Notes: generated by a model from the letters alone, not told the origin. DNA of 64,000 nucleotides from Paucisalibacillus globulus DSM 18846 (GCF_000482485.1 NZ_AXVK01000001.1:558001-622000); one strand, 5' to 3'; positions 52,883 through 62,461 are shown, numbered from the stretch's first letter. Program-made: numbers and translations.

Positions 52883-54901
52883 ATGGATACAACACAATAT
52901 TTAGACGTTTTTATAGATGAAAGTAATGAACATATCGAAGCACTATACCAAAAATTACTAGAATTAGAGAAAAACCCTAATGAGAAAGCAATAATTGAAG
53001 ATATTTTTAGATCTGCTCATACGTTAAAAGGCATGTCAGCAACAATGGGGTACAATGATTTGGCGACATTAACTCATACACTTGAAAATGTTTTTGATGC
53101 TATTCGATATGACAGGGTTCACGTTCAATCGGAGATGATTGATTTACTAGTTGAAACGGTGGATCATCTAAATACTATGGTAGAAGACATTGCGAGTGGT
53201 GGAAATGGTTCTCTTAATATTTCCGATGTAGCAAAACAATTGGAAATGCTAGAAAAGAGACAGCTAAATGTGGTAGCGGATTCGACTTCAGAGCAAGAGA
53301 AAGGGTTTATTAATACATCTAGTACATTTACTGATATTGATGAATTTGAACTTTCTATTTTAAATGAGTCACATGAACGTGGTTTCCAAAACTATGAAAT
53401 TACTGTACAACTTAGGGAGGATTGCTTATTAAAAGGTGCTCGCGTATTTATGGTATTTGAAGTACTCGAACACCTCGGTGAAGTGATTAAATCGGTTCCA
53501 TCAGTAAGTAATCTTGAAGAAGAAAATTTCGATTATACTTTTTCTGTTATTCTCGTATCGAATCAAAATTCAAAGGAAATTACTGAAAAGATTAAAAAGG
53601 TTTCAGAAATTGATTCTGTTCAAATCAATCCTTTCTCCGTTACAAACTATAGAGTATCAAAAGAAAGTAAATCGGCTGTAAAAGAAAATGTTGATAACCC
53701 GATTAATAAAGAAGGGCCCAAAACAAAGGAACAACAAGAACATAGTAAAAATCAACACAAAACAATTCGTGTAAATATCGAAAAACTAGATGTTCTGATG
53801 AATCTTTTTGAGGAACTTATTATCGATCGTGGTCGCTTAGAACAAATTTCTTCAGATTTAAAAAATGCTGATTTACAGGAATCTGTTGAACGGATGACAA
53901 GAGTATCGAGCGACTTGCAAAATATTATTTTGACTATGCGGATGGTGCCAATTGACCAAGTGTTTAGTAGATTTCCAAGAATGGTTCGTAAATTGGCTCG
54001 AGATTTAAATAAAGAGGTAGATATAGAAATTATTGGTGCGAATACCGAACTCGATAGAACAGTAATTGATGAAATTGGGGATCCAATTGTACATCTTCTA
54101 CGTAACGCAATTGACCATGGGATTGAGACACCAGAGGAAAGAATGCAAAAAGGAAAGCCAGAAAAAGGAACAATTAAATTAAAGGCTTATCATAGTGGTA
54201 ATCATGTATTTATTGAAATAGAAGATGATGGAGCAGGGATTAATAAAGAAAAAGTATTATCAAAAGCTCTTGCGAATGATTTATTAACAGAACGTGAAAG
54301 TGAAGCTCTAACAGAACAACAGATTTTTGAATTAATTATGGAAAGTGGTTTTTCTACGGCGGATAAAATTTCAGATATCTCAGGTAGAGGTGTGGGACTA
54401 GATGTGGTGAAGAATACTATTGAATCTCTAGGTGGTAGTATTTCGATAGATTCAGAACTTGAGAAAGGTTCCATATTCTCTGTTCAGTTACCATTGACAT
54501 TGACCATTATATCCGTACTGTTAGTGGAATTAAATAAAGAAAAATATGCAATACCATTGTCATCAATAATTGAAACAGCCATTGTTTCAAGGGAACAAAT
54601 CTTTTCAGCACACCATAAGAAAGTTATTGACTTTAGAGGTAAAGTTGTACCAATTGTAAACTTAAAAGATGTATTTGGTATTCCAAACACAAATGTCGAT
54701 GAAGAATATACTTCGATTGTAATTGTGAAAAAAGGAGAAAAAATGGCAGCCCTTGTAGTAGACTCATTTATTGGGCAGCAAGAAGTTGTTCTAAAATCTT
54801 TAGGGTCTTACTTGAGCAACATTTTTGCAATCTCTGGTGCAACAATTCTTGGAGATGGTCAAGTCGCACTAATTATTGATAGTAATGCAATCATTAAATA
54901 A
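52883..54901 (+). CDS. cheA: Chemotaxis histidine kinase CheA
   Basis: Signals from receptors to CheY and CheB. The 672-residue protein has the HPt domain with phospho-His46 (RSAHTLKGMSATMG), a P2-type CheY-binding domain (~160-260), a charged linker, the dimerisation helices (~295-360), the ATPase domain with the N box HLLRNAIDHGIE and G boxes DDGAGI and GRGVGLD, and a C-terminal CheW-like regulatory domain (LVELNKEKYAIPLSSI). Complete and unremarkable. Confidence 0.98.
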   Translation: MDTTQYLDVFIDESNEHIEALYQKLLELEKNPNEKAIIEDIFRSAHTLKGMSATMGYNDLATLTHTLENVFDAIRYDRVHVQSEMIDLLVETVDHLNTMVEDIASGGNGSLNISDVAKQLEMLEKRQLNVVADSTSEQEKGFINTSSTFTDIDEFELSILNESHERGFQNYEITVQLREDCLLKGARVFMVFEVLEHLGEVIKSVPSVSNLEEENFDYTFSVILVSNQNSKEITEKIKKVSEIDSVQINPFSVTNYRVSKESKSAVKENVDNPINKEGPKTKEQQEHSKNQHKTIRVNIEKLDVLMNLFEELIIDRGRLEQISSDLKNADLQESVERMTRVSSDLQNIILTMRMVPIDQVFSRFPRMVRKLARDLNKEVDIEIIGANTELDRTVIDEIGDPIVHLLRNAIDHGIETPEERMQKGKPEKGTIKLKAYHSGNHVFIEIEDDGAGINKEKVLSKALANDLLTERESEALTEQQIFELIMESGFSTADKISDISGRGVGLDVVKNTIESLGGSISIDSELEKGSIFSVQLPLTLTIISVLLVELNKEKYAIPLSSIIETAIVSREQIFSAHHKKVIDFRGKVVPIVNLKDVFGIPNTNVDEEYTSIVIVKKGEKMAALVVDSFIGQQEVVLKSLGSYLSNIFAISGATILGDGQVALIIDSNAIIK

Positions 54902-54928
54902 GGTAGTGAATCTAAGGGGGAAACGATA

Positions 54929-55402
54929 ATGAGTTTTGAAACAGCAACTGAAAAAAAGGTTATTGTATTTCAATTAAAAGATGAGGAATTTGCAGTATCT
55001 GTTCAACAAATAGGTTCAATCGAGCGAATTCAAACGATTACAAGAGTTCCTAACACCGCAAAATTTGTAAAAGGCGTTATTAACTTAAGAGGAATTGTAA
55101 CACCAATTATCGATCTTCGTTCACGTTTAGGAATTGAAGAGACGGATTACAATGAGTCAACACGAATTATCATCGTGTATCTTGATGATATGGAAGTTGG
55201 TTTAATCGTGGATGCTGCAAATGATGTAATTGATATATCAACGGACATCATTGAGCCTGCCCCTGAAGTGATTGGTGTAGTAAATCAGGATTATATTGAA
55301 GGGGTTGCAAAACTTGAGAAACGCTTACTAATTTTATTAGACCTTAGAAGGATATTAACAACTGAGGAAATTAGTGAGTTAAAAACTGTAGAAGGTCAAT
55401 AA
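54929..55402 (+). CDS. cheW: Chemotaxis coupling protein CheW
   Basis: Links receptors to CheA. The 157-residue SH3-like protein shows FQLKDEEFAVSVQQIGSIER, the conserved VKGVINLRGIVTPIIDLR and VGLIVDAANDVIDI. A strong ribosome site (TAAGGGGGAAA) precedes the ATG. cheC begins one base after its stop, so the adaptation genes are read in series. Confidence 0.97.
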   Translation: MSFETATEKKVIVFQLKDEEFAVSVQQIGSIERIQTITRVPNTAKFVKGVINLRGIVTPIIDLRSRLGIEETDYNESTRIIIVYLDDMEVGLIVDAANDVIDISTDIIEPAPEVIGVVNQDYIEGVAKLEKRLLILLDLRRILTTEEISELKTVEGQ

Positions 55403-55403
55403 T

Positions 55404-56039
55404 ATGAACTATCAACAATTTTCCAGTATTCAACTGGATGCACTAAAGGAAATAGGAAATATTGGAGCGGGTAACGCTGCTACATCAATGTCTGGGCTTA
55501 TTCAAAAAAAAGTTGATATGGAAGTTCCCAGCATTGAAATCGTAGCATTTGATGATGTGATGGAGATGGTTGGTGGTCCGGACCAACTTATTGTAGGAAT
55601 TCTATTTCAAATACATGGGAAAGCACCAGGAATGGTTTACTTATTGTTTACCTTAGAAGAGGCTGAATCTTTGGTAAAACAAATGACCAATATGGATGGA
55701 ATATCATTTACACCGGATGGTGAACAGAACGAGCTTGCTTTATCCGCTCTACAAGAAGCAGGGAACATATTAGCAGGTTCTTATCTGTCTGCACTTTCTG
55801 ATTTCACCAACATTAATATGCAACCATCTGTTCCGCATTTAAGTGTGGATATGGCAGGGGCAATTTTGACTGTTGGATTACTTCAAATATCTGAAGTTTA
55901 CGATTTTGCTATCATAATTAATACTAAAATTAATGATACTGAGGATAATAATCAAGGTATAAATGGACAACTATTACTTCTGCCATCACCAGAATCGTTC
56001 ACGAAAATATTTCAGGCACTAGGGATTCAGGGAAAATGA
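55404..56039 (+). CDS. cheC: CheY-P phosphatase CheC
   Basis: Part of the CheC-CheD-CheY adaptation system special to Bacillus-type chemotaxis. The 211-residue protein has both phosphatase helices: LKEIGNIGAGNAATSMSGL and ALSALQEAGNILAGSYLSAL, each with the Glu and Asn used in hydrolysis. It overlaps cheD by four bases. Compare FliY, which shares the same fold fused to a FliN domain. Confidence 0.97.
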   Translation: MNYQQFSSIQLDALKEIGNIGAGNAATSMSGLIQKKVDMEVPSIEIVAFDDVMEMVGGPDQLIVGILFQIHGKAPGMVYLLFTLEEAESLVKQMTNMDGISFTPDGEQNELALSALQEAGNILAGSYLSALSDFTNINMQPSVPHLSVDMAGAILTVGLLQISEVYDFAIIINTKINDTEDNNQGINGQLLLLPSPESFTKIFQALGIQGK

Positions 56040-56542
56040 ATAATTATCAACACGAACAGTCGATAGTAAAAGTTGGAATTGCAGATTTAAATGTAGTGAA
56101 CGCCCCTGATATTATCCGGACATCAGGATTGGGCTCTTGTGTAGGTGTTGTCCTATACAATACTCATAAGGAAATTGCTGGCATGGCACATGTTATGTTA
56201 CCCGACTCAAATCTGGGCAAACAAGCTTCATTAAATCGATATAAATACGCAGATACTGCAATTGATATATTAGTTGAAATGCTTAATAAAAAAGGCATAA
56301 GAACATCATTGTTAAAAGCAAAATTAGCAGGTGGTGCTCAAATGTTTCAAATCAATACTGCTAATGACATCATGAGAATCGGCAAAAGAAACGTAGAAGC
56401 AGTTTTGCAAAAATTAGAGGAATACAATATTCCGGTTGAGTCATCAGACGTTGGAGGCAATTACGGAAGAACAATAGAATTCGACCCCAAAACAGGACAA
56501 CTAAAAATAAGAACAATCACAAAAGGTGAGCATTTTATATAA
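56036..56542 (+). CDS. cheD: Chemoreceptor glutamine deamidase CheD
   Basis: Deamidates receptors and, when bound to CheC, boosts its activity. The 168-residue protein has the catalytic Cys in GLGSCVGVVLYN (~32-43), the His in GMAHVMLPDS and the conserved KLAGGAQMF and NVGGNYGRTI-like VGGNYGRTIEFDP. Its stop is TAA 56540-56542; the same frame stays open for about 80 codons beyond it, as described separately. Confidence 0.97.
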   Translation: MNNYQHEQSIVKVGIADLNVVNAPDIIRTSGLGSCVGVVLYNTHKEIAGMAHVMLPDSNLGKQASLNRYKYADTAIDILVEMLNKKGIRTSLLKAKLAGGAQMFQINTANDIMRIGKRNVEAVLQKLEEYNIPVESSDVGGNYGRTIEFDPKTGQLKIRTITKGEHFI

Positions 56543-56747
56543 ACTGAAAGCGTTATATATCGAGCGGTTTGCAATTGTTTTAAAAAAGGTTTAATAAAAA
56601 ACTCTGGCGGTCTGGATATGTATTCACCAGTAGATGCTTCCCTGTGTTCGAAAGTAAAAGCGGAGTCTATTAGGATCTCATATGTAACCAGCAAGCAATA
56701 CATTCATCAAACTAAACTAAAAAACAGGACAGAGAGGAGCAATTCAT
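56543..56747 (+). other. cheD-sigD gap with an open frame in register with cheD
   Basis: In B. subtilis sigD follows cheD closely; here 205 bp intervene, with slightly higher GC than the surroundings. The cheD frame continues open past the TAA for some 82 codons to a stop near 56790. It contains an ATG at 56618 with no ribosome site. I recognise no family. It may be a gene remnant, an inserted segment or chance. Confidence 0.3.
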
Positions 56748-57518
56748 TTGGGAACCAAAATCTCTCCTCTAGAGCAAGAATTATGGAATAAATGGAAAAA
56801 TCATCAAGATAATGATGCAGCAAATCAACTAATTCAACAATACATGTACCTCGTAAATTATCATGTAGAAAGATCGATGAGTCATTTACCAAGTAGTGTC
56901 ATAAAAGACGACATTAAAAGTTTAGGATTATTTGGTTTATATGATGCTCTTCAAAAGTTCGATCTTGGTCGTGATTTAAAATTTGATACGTATGCTTCCT
57001 TTAGAATTCGGGGTGCCATTATTGATGGTTTACGAAAAGAAGATTGGTTACCACGATCAATTCGGGAAAAAACAAAAAAGATTGAAAAAACCACGCAAGA
57101 ATTGATTCAGATATATCAACGTGAACCTACTTCAGAGGAAATAGCTAAAGCTTTAGGAATGCCTGTACAAGAAGTAGAGACTCATGTTCAAGATGCAGTA
57201 TTTGCTAATATGCTTTCTATTGAAGAAAAGCCAAAAGATGGTTCAAACCAACACAAAGAAGGGATTGGGTATTCCATTCCCGATGACACTAGTATTCAAC
57301 CAGATGCTCATATTGTTAGAAAGGAACAATATAAGGAACTGGCAGGAAGTATAAAAGAACTAAAAGAAAATGAGCAAATGATTATCAGTCTATTCTATCA
57401 AGATGGGCTAACATTTACAGAAATTGGCCAAGTACTCGGGCTGACTACATCAAGAATCTCACAAATTCATAAAAAAGCGATTTTCAAATTACGAAACGAA
57501 CTTCAAAAGGCTCTATAA
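56748..57518 (+). CDS. sigD: RNA polymerase sigma factor SigD (sigma-28, FliA type)
   Basis: Directs transcription of late flagellar, chemotaxis and autolysin genes. The 256-residue protein has region 2 (DIKSLGLFGLYDALQKFD ... FDTYASFRIRGAIIDGLRKE), region 3 (TSEEIAKALGMPVQEVE) and the region 4 helix-turn-helix (LTFTEIGQVLGLTTSRISQI). The start is TTG 56748 with AGAGAGGAG upstream. Near the end of the fla/che operon, its level depends on read-through of the long transcript in B. subtilis. Confidence 0.97.
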   Translation: MGTKISPLEQELWNKWKNHQDNDAANQLIQQYMYLVNYHVERSMSHLPSSVIKDDIKSLGLFGLYDALQKFDLGRDLKFDTYASFRIRGAIIDGLRKEDWLPRSIREKTKKIEKTTQELIQIYQREPTSEEIAKALGMPVQEVETHVQDAVFANMLSIEEKPKDGSNQHKEGIGYSIPDDTSIQPDAHIVRKEQYKELAGSIKELKENEQMIISLFYQDGLTFTEIGQVLGLTTSRISQIHKKAIFKLRNELQKAL

Positions 57519-57542
57519 TTCTTCATTAAAAGGAGTAGTAAG

Positions 57543-58946
57543 GTGATGGCCAATCTCAGTCATTTTTTCAAAATTGTTACAACAAAAGATGCAATGATTG
57601 CAGAACTCCATTTTACCGATGAATATTTAGTAAATAGAGATTTGACTATTACGATGGATTCATTGCAAGAATTCCTTGCTGAAAATAACATTATATTTGG
57701 TGTTATCGATGATCACCTTGAAAAAGTAATAACTGGAGTTCCCATTGAAGATTTTCCTATAATTGTAGCTAAAGGGAAGGAACCAATTCCAGGTCTTAAC
57801 GGAAAGATAACTTATCACATTAATTTTAATCCAAAAGTTAATAATAAAGATAATTGGAATTTTCGAGAAGTCATGCGTATTCCTTCTGTTAAAAAGGATG
57901 AAAAGCTTGCAACTATAACATTACCTACAGAAGGAACTTCAGGAACTAATGTGTTCGGGAGTAATTTACCTTCGAAACCAGGTTTACCAACTTCAATAAA
58001 AGCGGGTAAAAACGTACGGTTTACAGAAGGGGATTTATCTTTTTATTCAGACATAACTGGTCAAGCAAATGTCCAAGCCAATTGCTTTCATGTTCACCCC
58101 GTTTATGAGGTATCTAACACTCTTTCAATGAAGGAAGGGAATCTAAACTTTGTTGGAACGATCGTGATACATGGTGATGTTCCCTCTGGATACTCCATTA
58201 CGGCTGGTGGAGACGTGAAAATATTTGGAATGGTAGAGGCAGCAACAATCGTTGCGCATGGTTCTGTTTATGTAGCGGAAGGACTAGCAGGATTGCAAAA
58301 AGGATCCATTACAGCTGATGAAAATATTCAAATAGGTTATGTTAACCAAGGTGTTGTCCGAGCAAAAAAGAAAATTTATGTTGAAAATTCTATTATCCAT
58401 AGTGATTGTGTAGCAGGAAGTGAATTGATCTGTCAAAGGGGGAGTATCATTGGTAGTCATGTTTCTGCAAATGATTTAATTTTGGTAAAGCATGTTGGCA
58501 ATCATATGAACACTAAAACAGAGTTAACTCTCGGACAAAACCATATGGAACTTCAAAAAGTAGAAGAACTTCAATTAAAAAAGAAGGAAATTCAGGATAC
58601 TTTATCGAAACTAACTATAATCGGAGAAAAACTATCTCAATCACCACATATCCATTCAAATCCAAAGTTAATTTCAACCTTACAAAAGCAAAGGGCATCT
58701 TTCAACCAAAATAAAGAGCTATTAAACAGTATTAATGATCAACTTGACTCTATTCGGATGGATAGTGATGAAAGATATGCAAAATTGACCATAACGGGAA
58801 ATTTATATGGAAATACAATTGTTACATTTGGGAAATACAAACGGTTAATTACGGAATCATATAAACAAGTTGAGTTAGAACTTCTTCGAAATGAAGTCTA
58901 TATGCGTGCCATAAGTACTACGCCTACTGAGGAAGTGATAAGGTGA
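57543..58946 (+). CDS. FapA family protein (DUF342)
   Basis: A 467-residue protein of the DUF342/FapA family. Residues ~1-150 are the FapA N domain, with GTNVFGSNLPSKPG-type turn motif near 137; ~165-310 are short repeats of a right-handed beta-helix (GDVPSGYSITAGGDVKIFG ... GSVYVAEGLAGLQKGSITAD); ~325-410 form a coiled coil. There is no signal peptide or membrane segment. GTG 57543 and ATG 57546 are both possible starts after AAAAGGAG. Genes of this family sit after sigD in many Bacillaceae but not in B. subtilis; the function is unknown. Confidence 0.85.
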   Translation: MMANLSHFFKIVTTKDAMIAELHFTDEYLVNRDLTITMDSLQEFLAENNIIFGVIDDHLEKVITGVPIEDFPIIVAKGKEPIPGLNGKITYHINFNPKVNNKDNWNFREVMRIPSVKKDEKLATITLPTEGTSGTNVFGSNLPSKPGLPTSIKAGKNVRFTEGDLSFYSDITGQANVQANCFHVHPVYEVSNTLSMKEGNLNFVGTIVIHGDVPSGYSITAGGDVKIFGMVEAATIVAHGSVYVAEGLAGLQKGSITADENIQIGYVNQGVVRAKKKIYVENSIIHSDCVAGSELICQRGSIIGSHVSANDLILVKHVGNHMNTKTELTLGQNHMELQKVEELQLKKKEIQDTLSKLTIIGEKLSQSPHIHSNPKLISTLQKQRASFNQNKELLNSINDQLDSIRMDSDERYAKLTITGNLYGNTIVTFGKYKRLITESYKQVELELLRNEVYMRAISTTPTEEVIR

Positions 58947-59242
58947 GTTGGAAGTCCGTTGAAATGCAAGTTGCGCTACCAAGAACAGTGGATGCTGGAA
59001 AACTTCAAGAACAAAGCTTAAAACAAAATCAGCATTTTCAAGAGACCTTGGCCCAAAATCAGCTTGTTCAAGAGCAAATAAAAAGAAAAAGAGTACAGGA
59101 ATTTGAAGAAACTCAATTGCAAAAAGATAAGCTTAAGCGTCCTTTAAATAGGGATGATAATACATCAAAAGAACAGAAAAATGAGGACATAGCTCATATA
59201 AACCATCCTTTTCTAGGAAACAACTTTGACGGTAGGAGCTAA
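58943..59242 (+). CDS. Small hypothetical protein between fapA-type gene and swrB
   Basis: A 99-residue hydrophilic protein beginning MSWKSVEMQVALPRTVDAGK, a conserved start that I recall from the same position in other Bacillaceae. Residues ~22-70 are a Gln/Glu/Lys-rich helix, probably coiled coil; the tail is Asn/Asp rich and disordered. The start is GTG 58943, overlapping the previous gene by four bases (GTGA). No function is known. Confidence 0.75.
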   Translation: MSWKSVEMQVALPRTVDAGKLQEQSLKQNQHFQETLAQNQLVQEQIKRKRVQEFEETQLQKDKLKRPLNRDDNTSKEQKNEDIAHINHPFLGNNFDGRS

Positions 59243-59247
59243 CTACT

Positions 59248-59703
59248 ATGACATCTTTTTTATTTATCATTAGTTTTTTATTACATATTATTTCAATTAC
59301 TGCTATCTATGCATTAGTAAAGCAACTAGCAGTGGTTAAAGAAAACAGTACTTCATCAGATATAGTAGAATTAATGGAAAGTTATCTTGATGAGATTAAG
59401 CAAGAAAATCAATCACTTCAAGAACAATTATCGAAAAATGAGGAAGAATCAAATCCTAGAGAAGTAATTTTAACACCCGAAAAAAACATAAATTCTTTTC
59501 CTATTCAAGAAGATTTAAATGATGGTTATCAAATACCTGTATTAGAAGAACAAGTACAAGACAATATAGAAGTATCACAACAATCTAGAATACTAAAGCT
59601 ATACGCTGAAGGTACTTCAATTGAAGAAATAGCCCGAAAACTGGGTTGTGGTAAAACTGAAGTAGAATTAATTCTAAAGTTTCATGAGAAAAGTAACATT
59701 TAG
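59248..59703 (+). CDS. swrB: SwrB-like swarming motility protein (YlxL)
   Basis: In B. subtilis SwrB promotes flagellar basal-body maturation and swarming. The 151-residue protein has one N-terminal membrane segment (~1-24), a coiled coil with an acidic low-complexity middle (~30-100), and a C-terminal helix-turn-helix-like motif (LKLYAEGTSIEEIARKLGCG), the same layout as SwrB. Overall sequence similarity in this family is low, so the call rests on layout and the place after sigD. It is the last gene of the fla/che region. Confidence 0.82.
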   Translation: MTSFLFIISFLLHIISITAIYALVKQLAVVKENSTSSDIVELMESYLDEIKQENQSLQEQLSKNEEESNPREVILTPEKNINSFPIQEDLNDGYQIPVLEEQVQDNIEVSQQSRILKLYAEGTSIEEIARKLGCGKTEVELILKFHEKSNI

Positions 59704-59704
59704 C

Positions 59705-59733
59705 TTGCTTACATTAATCTAGTATGATATATT
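59705..59733 (+). promoter_or_regulatory. sigma-A promoter of rpsB
   Basis: TTGCTT (59705-59710), 17 bp, TATATT (59728-59733), right after swrB. A second TATAAT-like box at 59788-59794 might be another start. The ~125-nt leader could hold S2 feedback control, but I see no recognisable structure. Confidence 0.5.
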
Positions 59734-59861
59734 TATTTCTGGTGTAAATACAATAAAATTATTTATAACCACACACGCTAGTTGATTTGTATAATCGGTG
59801 CCTAATAGGTCTTTATACAGAAATGATGCGAGCGGAGGATAAAACCAAGGAGGAAAAAATA

Positions 59862-60608
59862 ATGTCAGTAATTTCTATGAAGCAATTACTAGAGGCTGGT
59901 GTACATTTTGGACACCAAACTCGCCGTTGGAACCCTAAGATGAAGAAATATATCTTCACAGAGCGTAACGGTATCTATATCATCGATCTTCAAAAAACAG
60001 TTAAGAAGGTTGAAGAAGCTTATAACTACGTGAAAGAAATTGCAGCTAATGGCGGTACTGTACTTTTCGTAGGAACTAAGAAACAAGCACAAGATTCTGT
60101 TAAAGAAGAAGCTATCCGTTCAGGTATGTACTATGTAAACCAACGTTGGTTAGGTGGAACATTAACAAACTTCCAAACAATTCGTAAACGTATTAACCGT
60201 TTAGTTCAAATTGAAAAAATGGAAGAAGACGGTACTTTTGAAGTGCTTCCTAAAAAAGAAGTAGTTGGTTTGTTAAAAGAAAAAGAACGTCTTGTTAAAT
60301 TCCTAGGTGGAATTAAAGAGATGAAGAAACTTCCAGATGCAATGTTCGTAATTGATCCTCGTAAAGAGCGTATTGCTATTGCTGAAGCACACAAATTAAA
60401 CATTCCTATCATCGGAATCGTTGATACAAACTGTGATCCTGATGAAATTGATTATGTGATCCCAGCTAACGATGATGCTATCCGTGCAGTAAAACTTCTT
60501 ACAGGTAAAATTGCTGATGCTATCCTTGAAGTTAAACAAGGTGAAGAATTAGAAGTTGCTGAGGAAGCTCAAACAGAAGCTTCAGTTGAAAAAACTGAAG
60601 AAGCTTAA
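59862..60608 (+). CDS. rpsB: 30S ribosomal protein S2
   Basis: S2 joins the back of the 30S head and is needed for S1-like contacts and assembly. The 248-residue product starts at ATG 59862 (CAAGGAGGAAAAA upstream), giving [20 protein letters not shown]; an in-frame extension to 59787 has no support. Conserved blocks are [30 protein letters not shown] and [20 protein letters not shown]. The tail is acidic. A terminator follows. Confidence 0.98.
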   Translation: MSVISMKQLLEAGVHFGHQTRRWNPKMKKYIFTERNGIYIIDLQKTVKKVEEAYNYVKEIAANGGTVLFVGTKKQAQDSVKEEAIRSGMYYVNQRWLGGTLTNFQTIRKRINRLVQIEKMEEDGTFEVLPKKEVVGLLKEKERLVKFLGGIKEMKKLPDAMFVIDPRKERIAIAEAHKLNIPIIGIVDTNCDPDEIDYVIPANDDAIRAVKLLTGKIADAILEVKQGEELEVAEEAQTEASVEKTEEA

Positions 60609-60620
60609 TTTCTGAAAAGG

Positions 60621-60659
60621 TCAGGTGATAAGAGGATAAGCCTTTTATCACCTTTTTTT
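60621..60659 (+). terminator. Terminator between rpsB and tsf
   Basis: AGGTGATAA (60623-60631) pairs with TTATCACCT (60645-60653), followed by a run of seven T. It should set the ratio of S2 to elongation factor Ts. Confidence 0.8.
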
Positions 60660-60690
60660 AAGATGTCCAGTTCCAAACGCCCGGGACTTT
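60660..60690. repeat. Degenerate remnant of the TCTAGCTCCAG repeat
   Basis: AGATGTCCAGTTCCAAACGC resembles the 5' end of the repeat at 4281-4336 (GATGTCTAGCTCCAGGCGC). Both copies sit just after a terminator. The match is partial. Confidence 0.35.
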
Positions 60691-60755
60691 TATGTGGCAT
60701 GAAATAAAAGACGATACGAATGCTAACTATGTAATTATAATAAGGAGGATTTAAA

Positions 60756-61640
60756 ATGGCTGTAACTGCACAAATGGTAAAAGAACTTCGAGAAAAAACT
60801 GGTGCTGGTATGATGGATTGTAAAAAAGCACTAACAGAAACAAATGGTGACATCGATCAAGCTATTGATTACTTACGTGAAAAAGGTATTGCAAAAGCTG
60901 CTAAAAAAGCAGATCGTATTGCAGCAGAAGGATCTACATATATCGCGTCTGAAGGCAATACTGCAGTACTTTTAGAAGTAAACTGTGAAACTGATTTCGT
61001 TACAAAAAATGATCAATTTAAGCAATTACTAGTAGATTTAGGTAGCCATTTATTATCCCAAAAGCCTGCAACTGTTGAAGAAGCTTTACAACAAAAATTA
61101 AATGGTGAAGGTGAAACAGTGGAAACTTACATTAACTCTGCTGTTGCTAAAATTGGAGAAAAAATTTCATTACGCCGCTTTGAATTATTAACAAAAACGG
61201 ATAATGATGCATTTGGTGAATATCTGCATTTAGGTGGACGTATTGGCGTTCTTGCATTACTAGAAGGAACAACTGATTCAAGCTTAGCAAAAGATATCGC
61301 TATGCATGTTGCTGCAGTAAATCCTAAATATGTATCTCGTGATGAAGTTTCTGAAGATGTAGTTAATCATGAGCGTGAAGTTTTAAAACAACAAGCACTT
61401 AATGAAGGTAAACCAGAAAAAATCGTTGATAAAATGGTTGAAGGTCGCCTTGGAAAATTCTTTGAAGATATTTGTTTATTAGAACAAAGCTTTGTTAAAG
61501 ATCCAGATCAAAAAGTTAAGAAATATGTTGAAAGCAAAGGCGCTACAGTAAAAACTTTTGTTCGCTATGAAGTTGGAGAAGGATTAGAAAAACGTTCTGA
61601 AAACTTTGCTGAAGAAGTAATGAGCCAAATTAAAAAATAA
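60756..61640 (+). CDS. tsf: Elongation factor Ts
   Basis: Exchanges GDP for GTP on EF-Tu. The 294-residue protein has the UBA-like N-terminus [20 protein letters not shown], the EF-Tu-contacting CETDFV (residues ~78-83) and [10 protein letters not shown], plus dimer and C-terminal modules ([16 protein letters not shown]). The AAGGAGGA ribosome site is near perfect. It follows rpsB after a terminator and precedes pyrH. Confidence 0.98.
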   Translation: MAVTAQMVKELREKTGAGMMDCKKALTETNGDIDQAIDYLREKGIAKAAKKADRIAAEGSTYIASEGNTAVLLEVNCETDFVTKNDQFKQLLVDLGSHLLSQKPATVEEALQQKLNGEGETVETYINSAVAKIGEKISLRRFELLTKTDNDAFGEYLHLGGRIGVLALLEGTTDSSLAKDIAMHVAAVNPKYVSRDEVSEDVVNHEREVLKQQALNEGKPEKIVDKMVEGRLGKFFEDICLLEQSFVKDPDQKVKKYVESKGATVKTFVRYEVGEGLEKRSENFAEEVMSQIKK

Positions 61641-61649
61641 CTTTTAGGA

Positions 61650-61682
61650 TGAAATAGGGGACATGTTATGTTCCCTATTTCA
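61650..61682 (+). other. Intercistronic hairpin between tsf and pyrH
   Basis: A 15-bp stem with one G-U pair (TGAAATAGGGGACAT / ATGTTCCCTATTTCA) and a GTT loop, without a T-run after it. It is more likely an RNA-stability or processing element than a terminator. Confidence 0.5.
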
Positions 61683-61736
61683 CCATGAGCACATAAATTA
61701 TTAAATGTTTATAAAATTATCTCTATGGAGGTTATT

Positions 61737-62459
61737 ATGTCAACAGCTCGTTACGGAAGAATCGTACTTAAATTAAGTGGTGAAGCATTAAGTGGAAATC
61801 AAGGATATGGTATTGAACCTAAAGTAATACAATCGGTTGCAGCTCAAGTAAAGGATGTTGTAAATCTTGGGGTTGAGGTTGCTATCGTGGTAGGTGGGGG
61901 AAATATCTGGCGTGGTAAGGTTGGTAGTGAAATGGGAATGGACCGTGCCACTGCTGATTATATGGGGATGCTTGCAACAGTTATGAATTCATTAGCATTA
62001 CAGGATGCATTGGAAACAATTGATATTCCATCACGTGTTCAAACATCTATTGAAATGCGACAAGTTGCTGAACCATACATTAGAAGAAAGGCAATTCGTC
62101 ACTTAGAAAAGAAACGTGTTGTTATTTTTGCAGCTGGTACAGGAAATCCTTATTTTTCAACAGATACTACTGCAGCCCTTAGAGCAGCAGAGATTGAAGC
62201 TGAAGTAATCTTAATGGCTAAAAATAATGTGGACGGAGTCTATTCAGATGATCCTAGAGTGAATAAAGATGCTAAGAAATATGAAAATATTTCCTATATG
62301 GATATGTTAAATGAAGGTCTTGGTGTTATGGATTCTACAGCTTCAACATTATGTATGGAAAATGATATTCCATTAATTGTTTTCTCAATCACGGAAGAAG
62401 GTAATATTAAAAGGGTTGTCGAAGGTGAGACAATCGGAACAATAATAAGGGGGAAATAA
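61737..62459 (+). CDS. pyrH: Uridylate kinase (UMP kinase)
   Basis: Makes UDP from UMP; the bacterial hexameric type, unrelated to eukaryotic UMP kinases. The 240-residue product starts at ATG 61737 (TGGAGGT upstream), the same length as in B. subtilis. Motifs: [40 protein letters not shown] and [13 protein letters not shown]. frr begins 2 bp later, a conserved pairing. Confidence 0.98.
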   Translation: MSTARYGRIVLKLSGEALSGNQGYGIEPKVIQSVAAQVKDVVNLGVEVAIVVGGGNIWRGKVGSEMGMDRATADYMGMLATVMNSLALQDALETIDIPSRVQTSIEMRQVAEPYIRRKAIRHLEKKRVVIFAAGTGNPYFSTDTTAALRAAEIEAEVILMAKNNVDGVYSDDPRVNKDAKKYENISYMDMLNEGLGVMDSTASTLCMENDIPLIVFSITEEGNIKRVVEGETIGTIIRGK

Positions 62460-62461
62460 TC

